5,692 nt of DNA from Rhodospirillales bacterium (lineage in GTDB: Bacteria; Pseudomonadota; Alphaproteobacteria; Rhodospirillales; Casp-alpha2): the NCBI GenBank assembly GCA_016187325.1, contig JACPJY010000394.1, positions 1 through 5,692 on the forward strand, read 5' to 3'. This document shows positions 1 to 5,692 of the stretch, in pieces. The stretch's first letter is position 1, and every line of letters begins with the position of its first letter. A program made the position numbers and the translations under genes. The notes beneath the pieces were generated by a model. The model was not told the origin of the DNA and did no database searches. It saw only the letters and a program-made list of their open reading frames with translations.

Positions 1-908
1 AGCCGATGCCGCACTACGCGCAACCGATGCCGTACCCGCAACCAGCGCCGTACGCGCAGCCGATGGCCGATCCGCAAATGGCTTACGCCCAGGCGGGATA
101 CCCGGCCGCTGCGCCACCGCCGCCTCCTCCGCCGCCGATGCCCGAACCGGAGCCGGAACCGATACCGGAACCGGAACCGATGCCGGAGCCCGAACCCGAG
201 CCGGCGCCGCAACCGGCGGCCACGCCGTCTCCCCCGACCCCCGAGGCCGGTACACTGTCGCCGGAGCAACTCGACGAAATGTTCGGCGACGAGCCGGAGC
301 CGGAAGCGATTCAGCCGCTGCAGGATACCGGCGCGGGCGAGAACGTCGAAGACCTCAACGCGCTCGAACAGCTTCCCGAGCCGGAGCCGATTCCGCAGGT
401 GTTCCAAACCGACGCCGAAGACGAAGCGGGCGCCGCGGAGGTTGAAAAAGGCGGCATGGGCAAGATCATCGGCATCGCCGCTGCGGTGCTGGTTGTGGCG
501 ATCATCGCCGGGATGTTCTTCGGCCGCGGCTTCATCGTCGGCCTGTGGCCGGGCGCCGCCGGCATCTACGCCATGGTCGGACTCGGCGGCGAGGAGCTCG
601 GCGCCGGTCTCGAGATTCGCGACGTCAGTTCGGCGCGTACGGTCGAGGGCGGCGTCGATGCGCTGGTGGTGTCCGGCGTGGTCGCCAACGTTTCCAAGGA
701 CGACCGGCAGGTGCCGATGCTCCGCGTCGGACTACTGGACGGCAACGGCGTCGAGGTTCAGCACGTCGTCGCGGCGCCGCTGAAGAACCGGCTGCCGGCC
801 GGGCAGAACATCGCCTTCAAGGCGCAACTGCCGGAGCCGTCGGCGCTCGCCCGTCGGCTCGAAGTCACTTTCACCAAGGAAGACAAGCCGGCGGCAAAGA
901 AGAAATAG
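1..908 (+). CDS. Zinc-ribbon/DUF3426-type single-pass membrane protein, 5'-partial
   Basis: This is the C-terminal part of a membrane protein of unknown function; the frame begins at base 3 and stops with TAG at 906-908. Counting from the first in-frame Met at base 6, residues 4-35 are Tyr/Gln/Pro/Met-rich, 37-44 are eight prolines, and 46-68 are a Pro-Glu repeat. Residues 80-150 are acidic, about 153-173 form one transmembrane helix (IIGIAAAVLVVAIIAG), and about 200-291 form a beta-rich domain. The WPGAAGIYAMVGL stretch after the helix and the VPMLRVGLLD...LPAGQ...F pattern resemble DUF3426 domains, which in alphaproteobacteria usually follow an N-terminal MJ0042-type zinc ribbon. That ribbon is not in the window and would lie upstream. 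The Met at base 6 is probably not the start: it sits in a repeated Gln-Pro-Met motif and the frame is open to the window edge. Inferred topology is N-terminus in the cytoplasm and C-terminal domain in the periplasm. The end is Lys-rich (AAKKK). Family assignment is fairly confident; the cellular role is unknown. Confidence 0.8.
   Translation, partial: PMPHYAQPMPYPQPAPYAQPMADPQMAYAQAGYPAAAPPPPPPPPMPEPEPEPIPEPEPMPEPEPEPAPQPAATPSPPTPEAGTLSPEQLDEMFGDEPEPEAIQPLQDTGAGENVEDLNALEQLPEPEPIPQVFQTDAEDEAGAAEVEKGGMGKIIGIAAAVLVVAIIAGMFFGRGFIVGLWPGAAGIYAMVGLGGEELGAGLEIRDVSSARTVEGGVDALVVSGVVANVSKDDRQVPMLRVGLLDGNGVEVQHVVAAPLKNRLPAGQNIAFKAQLPEPSALARRLEVTFTKEDKPAAKKK
15..65 (+). repeat. Short direct repeats encoding Tyr-Ala-Gln-Pro-Met
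   Basis: Bases 15-29 and 51-65 are 15-base copies of the same motif, differing only at one third codon position (caa versus cag), and both encode YAQPM. Bases 1-8 are identical to the last eight bases of the second copy, so the window edge probably cuts through a third copy. The repeat lies inside the coding sequence of the zinc-ribbon/DUF3426-type protein. Confidence 0.7.
114..209 (+). repeat. Proline tract and Pro-Glu codon repeat
   Basis: Bases 114-137 encode eight consecutive prolines and 141-209 encode an alternating Pro-Glu tract (PEPEPEPIPEPEP, then MPEPEPEPAP). The nucleotide repeat is imperfect, mixing ccg/ccc and gag/gaa codons. Such tracts usually form stiff, extended linkers; here it would lie on the cytoplasmic side, between the expected N-terminal zinc ribbon and the transmembrane helix. 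Shorter Pro-Glu runs recur at about residues 97-100 and 125-128 of the same protein. Confidence 0.8.
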
Positions 909-913
909 CCGGC

Positions 914-928
914 CGCCGTCCCGCGGCG
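914..928. terminator. Weak hairpin in the convergent gap, possible bidirectional terminator
   Basis: A perfect five-base-pair stem (cgccg / cggcg) with a five-base loop lies between the two convergent stop codons. On the plus strand it is followed eight bases later by gaatttt. On the minus strand it is followed by a T-rich stretch (tatttcttcttt) that overlaps the end of the plus-strand gene. The stem is short and neither T tract is directly adjacent, so this is a weak candidate; short GC stems are common by chance in this composition. A second small inverted repeat (gcgac at 943-947, gtcgc at 958-962) abuts the stop codon of the minus-strand gene. Confidence 0.25.
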
Positions 929-962
929 TCCCCGAATTTTCCGCGACGTCCCATGAAGTCGC

Positions 963-3551
963 CTAGAAACGCCTGAGCAGCCGGTTGATATAGTCGCGCT
1001 CCGGCTCCGGGCGATAGCGCTCGCCGGCGCGGCGGCGCAGCTCCTGAAGAATCTCGCGGGCGCGGCGTTGTTCCATCTGGTCCGGAATCTTGACGTCGCC
1101 GTCGTCGATGGCGGTACCCAGCGCCCCCGCCGGATCACGGCCGAACGGGTCGCGACCCTCGCCCGGTTGCTGGCCCTGTTGGCCGCGGGTCACACCCATG
1201 GCGCCGCCCATGCGGCGAGCGATCTGTTCGGCCATGTTCTCGGTGCCCTGCTGCAACTGATTGAGCGCCTCGGTCTGCAACGGCACCGCGTCGCCGGGCT
1301 GGTCTTCCCCGAGGGCGCGGGCGGCGCCGCGCATGGCACGCTCGGCTTTGCCGAACTGTTCCGGGATGCTGCCGAAAAATTCGTCCATCTGCAACATCAG
1401 CCGGCCGAGGTCGCGGCGCAGCGCTTCCTGCTCGGCGGCGCCCTTTGCTTCACCCTCGCCCTTGTCGCCACCACGGCCCGGACGGCGCTGCTGCTGCGCG
1501 TCCGGGCTCTGGCCGCCCTGTTGCGGCGGCAGGGTGCGCATCGCGCCCTCGCGCTGCTGCATCCGCTGGAAGGTCTTTTCGAGTTCCTTCTGCTGGCGTT
1601 GCGTCAGATCGCGCAGCCCGTCCATCAGCTTCTTGGCCTGGGCCATGCCTTCGCGCGGCTTGCCGGCCTGCATGCCGCTGCGCAGGCTGTCGAGCATCCG
1701 CTGCAAGTTCGACAGCATACGCTTGGCGGCGTCGAGCGCACCGGTGCGGGCAAGCTCGCGGGCTTCCTCGATCATCCGCTGCAGATCGGTCGCATCCATG
1801 AACCGCGACGGATTGATCGGCAATTCTTCCAAGCCCTGCTTCTTCAAGTGCTCGGCGAGCGCCGACATGTACTTGTCGAGCGCCCTCTGCAGTTCATCCA
1901 TCAGGCGCTCGATCTCGGCCGAGTCTGCCTTCCCCTGCAGCGCCCGCATCAGGCTTTCCTGGATCTTGCGCAGGTCGCGCTCGGCGATGGCGAACTCGCC
2001 GTCCTCGATACGGAGCGCGGTTTCCCACAATAACTCCTGCACCGCGCCGATGCCGGCTTCGGTCTTGTCGTGCGACAGCCGGCTCGCCGAGACCGTCAGC
2101 GCCAGGTATACCACCGTGTCGTCATAGAAATGCGACGGCCGGGTGGCGAGGTCGCGCAACGCCGCCACCACGTCGCGAACGACCGGCGAGGTCGGCGTGT
2201 TCAGCTTCTTACGCGCGTCCGCGATGGCGCGCGCCACCGGGTGATTGAAGATCCGCTCCGGCAGGACGATGGCGATGGCGTCGCTTTGGCCGGCCTGGCC
2301 GCGGGCGTCGATCGCGTGCAACTGGATCAGCACCTGCAACCCCGCCCACGGATGGGCGCTGAAGTCCTGGATGCTCGAGCTGGCGATGCGGTTCGATCCC
2401 GGATCCGGCAGCGCCAGATCGGCGCGGATCGACGGCTGGCCGCCGGGAACCGAGCGCCCCTCGGGATGGCGGATCACCACTTGCACGCCGGCGAGGCCGT
2501 AGTCGTCGCGAGCTTCGTAATCGACGCGCAATTGCGCGCGCCCGGTGCGCGACGGCACCTGCGGGAACTCGACGCTCGGCGGCGAATCCGCGACCACCTG
2601 CACCGCCCAGCGCGCGACCTGCCGGTCCCTGACCAGGACCTCGAGCAGATCGGCGCCCTGATCGGCGTCCTCGACGACGGTTTCCAGCCGGTAGCTTCCG
2701 GTATCGCTCGCCTCGCTGATGGCGGCGAACTGGATCGTCCGGCCGCCGACCTTCAGAACCGGCGCGGCGCGGGCGCCGCCGGCCTGCGCCAGCAGTGTGC
2801 TGCCCACCGGCACCCGCACCCGTGCCGGCACCGCGTCCTCGCCTTGGCCGGCCGAGGCCACCATCGCCGAACGCTCGAGAAACATCGGCGCCAGCCCGGT
2901 ATAGGCGGGTGGCGTGATCCAGACGTCGAGCTTCATCGGGCCGTCGGCGCCGACGGCGATCTTCGGCACCAGGGCGCGTTCCAGCCGCGCCGTCGCCTCG
3001 CTGCCGCCGGCGGCGGCGGCGATCACCAGCAACAGCAACAGTACCGCCCGGAGCCCATAGGGATCAAAGCGGGCCAAGCCCGGCGACGGCCAGCCGAGGC
3101 GCAACTTGCGGACCGCGCCGGCCATGCTTTCGATGTGTACCCGCCACAGCGATTGGGCGCCGGTGTCCGATAGGCCGGAAGCCAGCCGGTCGTGGATCGC
3201 CGTCAGCGGGCGATGATTGAGGCCGCTGTCCTGCTCGAGACGATGGCGGGTCGTCTTCTCGTCCACCGGATCGAAGCCGACGACCGCGTCGCGGACCAGA
3301 AAGCCGAAAGCGGCGGCGAACAGAATCAATATCAGCGAGTGCAGCCAGAACGGCAGCAGCGGCAGCAGATCCAGCAGCGCCACCGCCACGAACAGCAGGG
3401 CGACGCCAACGGCCGGCCACACGCACGGCCACAGCCGCTCCCAGGTCAAGGCCGCCCGCGCCAGTTCCATCAGCACCTGGTAGCGCCGGCACCAGCCCTT
3501 GCCGACGGCCGTGGCGACGTTGTCCGGGTCCGGCGTCGCGCGTCCGCTCAT
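963..3551 (-). CDS. TIGR02302/DUF4175 family membrane protein, function unknown
   Basis: This encodes 862 residues, matching the roughly 850 usual for TIGR02302, a family largely confined to alphaproteobacteria. Two hydrophobic helices lie at about 42-61 and 65-86 and a third at about 168-183. A beta-rich region follows, with the typical ITPPAYTG (212-219) and DDYGLAGVQVVI (349-360) motifs. From about 500 the protein is mainly charged helix, likely coiled coil, interrupted by Gln/Gly-rich low-complexity stretches at about 675-704 and 786-812. It ends with ERDYINRLLRRF, the kind of C-terminus this family has. The large region after the third helix is predicted to lie outside the inner membrane. 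I chose the ATG at 3551 over one 14 codons upstream because it overlaps the lysA stop as ATGA and has GGAAGG seven bases before it. It is the last gene of the argH-lysA block and is probably translationally coupled to lysA. No catalytic motif is visible; a structural or scaffolding envelope role is only inference. Confidence 0.9.
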   Translation of the reverse strand: MSGRATPDPDNVATAVGKGWCRRYQVLMELARAALTWERLWPCVWPAVGVALLFVAVALLDLLPLLPFWLHSLILILFAAAFGFLVRDAVVGFDPVDEKTTRHRLEQDSGLNHRPLTAIHDRLASGLSDTGAQSLWRVHIESMAGAVRKLRLGWPSPGLARFDPYGLRAVLLLLLVIAAAAGGSEATARLERALVPKIAVGADGPMKLDVWITPPAYTGLAPMFLERSAMVASAGQGEDAVPARVRVPVGSTLLAQAGGARAAPVLKVGGRTIQFAAISEASDTGSYRLETVVEDADQGADLLEVLVRDRQVARWAVQVVADSPPSVEFPQVPSRTGRAQLRVDYEARDDYGLAGVQVVIRHPEGRSVPGGQPSIRADLALPDPGSNRIASSSIQDFSAHPWAGLQVLIQLHAIDARGQAGQSDAIAIVLPERIFNHPVARAIADARKKLNTPTSPVVRDVVAALRDLATRPSHFYDDTVVYLALTVSASRLSHDKTEAGIGAVQELLWETALRIEDGEFAIAERDLRKIQESLMRALQGKADSAEIERLMDELQRALDKYMSALAEHLKKQGLEELPINPSRFMDATDLQRMIEEARELARTGALDAAKRMLSNLQRMLDSLRSGMQAGKPREGMAQAKKLMDGLRDLTQRQQKELEKTFQRMQQREGAMRTLPPQQGGQSPDAQQQRRPGRGGDKGEGEAKGAAEQEALRRDLGRLMLQMDEFFGSIPEQFGKAERAMRGAARALGEDQPGDAVPLQTEALNQLQQGTENMAEQIARRMGGAMGVTRGQQGQQPGEGRDPFGRDPAGALGTAIDDGDVKIPDQMEQRRAREILQELRRRAGERYRPEPERDYINRLLRRF

Positions 3552-4843
3552 CGGCCAGCCTTCCGCTTCGCGCGAGTGCCGGTGGCCAGCCACTTGGGCA
3601 GCGTCTCGCGCGCCAACATGTCGTCGACGGAGATGCGCTCGCGGACGACGGCGTAGGCGTCATCGCGGACCAGGACTTCCGGAATCAGCGGCCGGGTGTT
3701 GTAGGCCGATGCCATGACGGCGCCGTAGGCGCCAGCGGTGCGCAAGGCAATAAGGTCGCCCCCGGCGATCGCCGGCAACCGGCGCGTCCTGCCGAAGGTA
3801 TCGCCCGATTCACACACCGGACCGACCACTTCAACCTCTTTCGAAACGGCGCCATCCGCCGATTCCCTCACCGGCACGATGGCGTGGTGGGCATTATAGA
3901 GCGTCGGCCGGATAAAATCATTCATCGCCGCATCGACGATGACGAAATCATGGGTGGCTCCGGCCTTGACCAAAAGCACCCGGCTGACCAGGACCCCGGC
4001 GTTGCCGGCGATCAAGCGTCCGGGATCGAGTATCAGGCGGCAGCCGAGGGGGCCGATCACCGACTTGACCAGGGCGCCGTATTCCGCCGGCGTCGGCGGC
4101 GTCTCGTTCTCGTAGGGGATGCCGAGGCCGCCGCCGAGGTCGACCCATCGGATGTCGTGGCCGTCGGCACGGAGCGCCTGCGTCAATTCAGCGGTGCGCC
4201 GAAACGCCTCGCGGAACGGTTCCAGGGTCAGGATCTGCGAGCCGATGTGGACGGCGACGCCGGCGACGCGAATGCCCTTCATCTTGGCGGCGCGGCGATA
4301 GAGTTCGCGCGCGTCCGCCAGCGGCACGCCAAACTTGTTCTCGCGCTTGCCGGTGGTGATCTTGACGTGCGAGTGGGCATCGACGTCCGGATTGACGCGG
4401 ATGCCGATCGGCGCCTCGCGCCCTAGCGAGGTTGCGACTTGGGCAAGCATCTCCAACTCTGGCGCCGATTCGACGTTGATCTGCAAGATGCCGGCCTTTA
4501 GCGCCGCCGCCATCTCGTCCGTCGTCTTGCCGACGCCGGCGAAGACGATCCGGTCGGCGGGCACGCCGGCGACCAGCGCCCGCTTCAACTCACCGCCCGA
4601 GACCACGTCGGCGCCGGCGCCCAGATTGGCGAGAGTGGCGATCACCGCCAGGTTGGAATTGGCCTTCACCGAGAAACAGACGAGGGCGTCGAGGCCGGTA
4701 AGCGCCTCCGTGAACACCCGGTAGTGTCGCTCCAGCGTCACCGTCGAATAGCAATAGAAGGGCGTACCGACGTCATCGGCGATGCGTCGGATCGGAACCG
4801 CCTCGGCGCACAACTCGCCGTCCCGGTACTGAAAGTGATCCAT
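3548..4843 (-). CDS. lysA: Diaminopimelate decarboxylase
   Basis: This cytoplasmic PLP enzyme converts meso-2,6-diaminopimelate to L-lysine and CO2, the last step of lysine synthesis. The 431 residues match the usual length. The fold is the expected alanine-racemase-like barrel followed by a C-terminal beta domain. Visible motifs are SVKANSN with the PLP-binding Lys60, HIGSQ (199-203), the glycine loop GGGLGI (237-242), DPGR (273-276), CESGD with the catalytic Cys344 (344-348), GAYG (371-374) and MASAYN (377-382). The DPGR motif has Asp where most family members have Glu; all other key residues are intact, so the enzyme should be active. The start fits the family N-terminus. The region before it lacks a good Shine-Dalgarno sequence (only GGGCGGG), so translation may depend on the lipoprotein gene, whose stop is 21 bases upstream. 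The stop overlaps the next gene as ATGA. Confidence 0.98.
   Translation of the reverse strand: MDHFQYRDGELCAEAVPIRRIADDVGTPFYCYSTVTLERHYRVFTEALTGLDALVCFSVKANSNLAVIATLANLGAGADVVSGGELKRALVAGVPADRIVFAGVGKTTDEMAAALKAGILQINVESAPELEMLAQVATSLGREAPIGIRVNPDVDAHSHVKITTGKRENKFGVPLADARELYRRAAKMKGIRVAGVAVHIGSQILTLEPFREAFRRTAELTQALRADGHDIRWVDLGGGLGIPYENETPPTPAEYGALVKSVIGPLGCRLILDPGRLIAGNAGVLVSRVLLVKAGATHDFVIVDAAMNDFIRPTLYNAHHAIVPVRESADGAVSKEVEVVGPVCESGDTFGRTRRLPAIAGGDLIALRTAGAYGAVMASAYNTRPLIPEVLVRDDAYAVVRERISVDDMLARETLPKWLATGTRAKRKAGR
3559..3564 (-). promoter_or_regulatory. Ribosome binding site of the TIGR02302 gene
   Basis: The minus strand reads GGAAGG, seven bases upstream of the ATG at 3551 and inside the end of lysA. 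It supports the start that overlaps the lysA stop codon rather than the upstream in-frame ATG at 3593. Confidence 0.65.
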
Positions 4844-4864
4844 GGTCGGGCCCGCCCGTGGGTG

Positions 4865-5107
4865 TCAGCGCGAAGGCGGCCGATTGGGATATTCGTAAGG
4901 GAAGCCCAACGGCGAAACCCCGCCTTCCTTGGCCTTGTCGGCGGGCGCGGTCCTGCCGTCGCCCGGCGCCGGATACTCGTGGGGATAGGTCGAGCCTTCC
5001 GGGTACTGCGGCGACGATTTGACGCCGCACGCCGCCAACCCCAGCACCATCGCGAGGATGGCCGCGACCGTCGTCGATGCCGATCCGTGGATTCGCCGGG
5101 CGCTCAT
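4865..5107 (-). CDS. lptM: Small outer-membrane lipoprotein, LptM (YifL)-like
   Basis: This 80-residue protein has a clear lipoprotein signal peptide: a basic start (MSARR), a hydrophobic core at about 12-25, and the lipobox LAAC with Cys27 as the lipidated residue. Gly at the next position lacks the Asp retention signal and so favours transport to the outer membrane. The mature part is short and Pro/Tyr-rich, with Tyr-Pro at 35, 41, 45 and 73 and the ending PYEYPNRPPSR. A short CGxK lipoprotein encoded between argH and lysA matches the LptM/YifL group. In E. coli, LptM binds the LPS translocon LptD-LptE and promotes correct disulfide formation in LptD. Applying that role here is inference from motif and position; similarity in such short proteins is weak. 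The ATG overlaps the argH stop as ATGA and has AAGAGG eight bases upstream. Confidence 0.82.
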   Translation of the reverse strand: MSARRIHGSASTTVAAILAMVLGLAACGVKSSPQYPEGSTYPHEYPAPGDGRTAPADKAKEGGVSPLGFPYEYPNRPPSR

Positions 5108-5692
5108 TGCAGGAACCTCTTGCGCGCCGCCTTGGCCGCCGCGCGCACGCGCTTCGGCGCCGTGCCGCCATCGCTTGAGCGGCTTTCCACCGCGTTCTTG
5201 ACGCCGAGCGCGCCGTAGACGGCCTTGGTGATGCCGGAACAGACGGAGCGCATCTCGGCCAGGCTCAGATGCTCCAAGTCGACGCCTTTCTTCTCGGCCA
5301 TCGCCACCAGCCGGCCGGTTGCATGGTGAGCGTTGCGGAACGGCATCCCGAGTTCGCGCACCAGCCAGTCAGCGAGATCGGTGGCGGTGGCGAAGCCTCC
5401 GCCAGCGTCAACCCTCATGCGGGCCTTGTCGAAGTGCATTCCGTTGACCATCCCGGTCATCGCGGCGAGACAAAGCGTGAGCGTGTCGGTCGCCCGGAAC
5501 ACCGGAACCTTGTCCTCCTGCATGTCCTTGCCGTAGGCCAGCGGCAGGCCTTTCATCGCCACCGCCAGCGCCATCAGCGCTCCGATCACCTCGCCGGCCT
5601 TGGCGCGGATCAGCTCGGCGGCGTCCGGGTTGCGCTTCTGCGGCATGATCGAGCTGCCGGTGGAATACGAATCCGGCATCCGAGCATAGGCG
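5104..5692 (-). CDS. argH: Argininosuccinate lyase, C-terminal part (cut by window edge)
   Basis: ArgH splits argininosuccinate into arginine and fumarate, the last step of arginine synthesis; it is a cytoplasmic homotetramer of the fumarase/aspartase superfamily. About 195 C-terminal residues of the usual 460-475 are present. They open with AYARMPDSYST and then the superfamily signature GSSIMPQKRNPD (5623-5658), the mobile loop that carries the catalytic serine. Further family motifs are LPLAYGKDMQEDK, FATATDLADWLV, PFRNAHHATG and GGTAP near the end. The ATG at 5679 is an internal methionine, because the frame stays open and recognisably ArgH to the window edge; the real start lies beyond base 5692. 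The basic tail (KAARKRFLQ) ends at a TGA that overlaps the lipoprotein start, so argH appears to lead this gene block within the window. Confidence 0.97.
   Translation of the reverse strand, partial: AYARMPDSYSTGSSIMPQKRNPDAAELIRAKAGEVIGALMALAVAMKGLPLAYGKDMQEDKVPVFRATDTLTLCLAAMTGMVNGMHFDKARMRVDAGGGFATATDLADWLVRELGMPFRNAHHATGRLVAMAEKKGVDLEHLSLAEMRSVCSGITKAVYGALGVKNAVESRSSDGGTAPKRVRAAAKAARKRFLQ
5116..5121 (-). promoter_or_regulatory. Ribosome binding site of the lptM-like gene
   Basis: The minus strand reads AAGAGG, eight bases upstream of the ATG at 5107 and inside the last codons of argH. Together with the ATGA overlap it fixes the lipoprotein start and suggests coupled translation. Confidence 0.6.

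Noticed and set aside
1068..3173. Two long plus-strand open frames (1068-2033 and 2070-3173) antisense to the TIGR02302 gene
   Set aside because: Their translations are biased toward Arg, Ala, His, Gln and Leu with no recognisable domain. They lie opposite a confidently assigned gene, and long antisense frames are expected in GC-rich coding DNA.
3552..3593. Upstream start (ATG at 3593) for the TIGR02302 protein, adding 14 residues
   Set aside because: It would overlap lysA by 46 bases, and the downstream ATG at 3551 has both the ATGA overlap and a well-placed GGAAGG.
3884..4426. Plus-strand open frame antisense to lysA
   Set aside because: It lies opposite conserved LysA motifs and its translation resembles no family I recognise; it is a composition artefact.
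4847..4854. Eight-base palindrome cgggcccg just upstream of lysA, as a possible operator
   Set aside because: It is too short and too GC-rich to separate from background, and it lies within an operon rather than at a promoter.
4724..5218. Plus-strand open frame spanning the lysA/lipoprotein/argH junctions
   Set aside because: It is Arg-rich with no domain, and runs antisense to three well-supported genes with tight junctions.
5104..5679. A complete 191-residue gene starting at the ATG at 5679
   Set aside because: The frame continues to the window edge with ArgH-like residues (AYAR) and starts in mid-domain, so it is the truncated end of argH.

Overview
The window is GC-rich, tightly packed chromosomal DNA. 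Its gene content points to an alphaproteobacterium, most plausibly Rhodospirillales-like; the order is an inference from GC content and protein families, not proven. The main evidence is a full-length member of the alphaproteobacterial TIGR02302/DUF4175 family directly behind lysA, with a small LptM-type lipoprotein gene between argH and lysA. This argH - lipoprotein - lysA - TIGR02302 order is familiar from alphaproteobacterial core genomes.

Layout. On the plus strand, 1-908 is the 3' part of a gene for a single-pass membrane protein. It has a long Pro/Glu-rich cytoplasmic linker and a DUF3426-like C-terminal domain; the N-terminal zinc ribbon expected for this family would lie upstream of the window. 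A 54-base convergent gap (909-962) follows and holds a small hairpin. The rest, 963-5692, is one minus-strand gene block, read from right to left: argH (3' portion, cut by the window edge), a small lipoprotein gene (lptM-like), lysA, and a large membrane-anchored protein of unknown function (TIGR02302/DUF4175).

The minus-strand genes look like one operon. argH/lipoprotein and lysA/TIGR02302 each share a four-base ATGA stop/start overlap, and the lipoprotein and lysA are 21 bases apart. No internal promoter or terminator is evident. ArgH performs the last step of arginine synthesis, and LysA the last step of lysine synthesis, using meso-diaminopimelate, which is also a peptidoglycan precursor. 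LptM-type lipoproteins help mature the LPS translocon in enterobacteria, and the TIGR02302 protein is predicted to expose a large helical domain outside the inner membrane. The operon therefore mixes amino-acid synthesis with envelope functions.

This is mostly an ordinary core-genome region. I found no mobile element, CRISPR array, RNA gene or evident new system. The points most worth a second look are the uncharacterised TIGR02302 protein and its coupling to lysA, the repetitive Pro-rich linker of the plus-strand protein, and a conservative substitution in a LysA motif.
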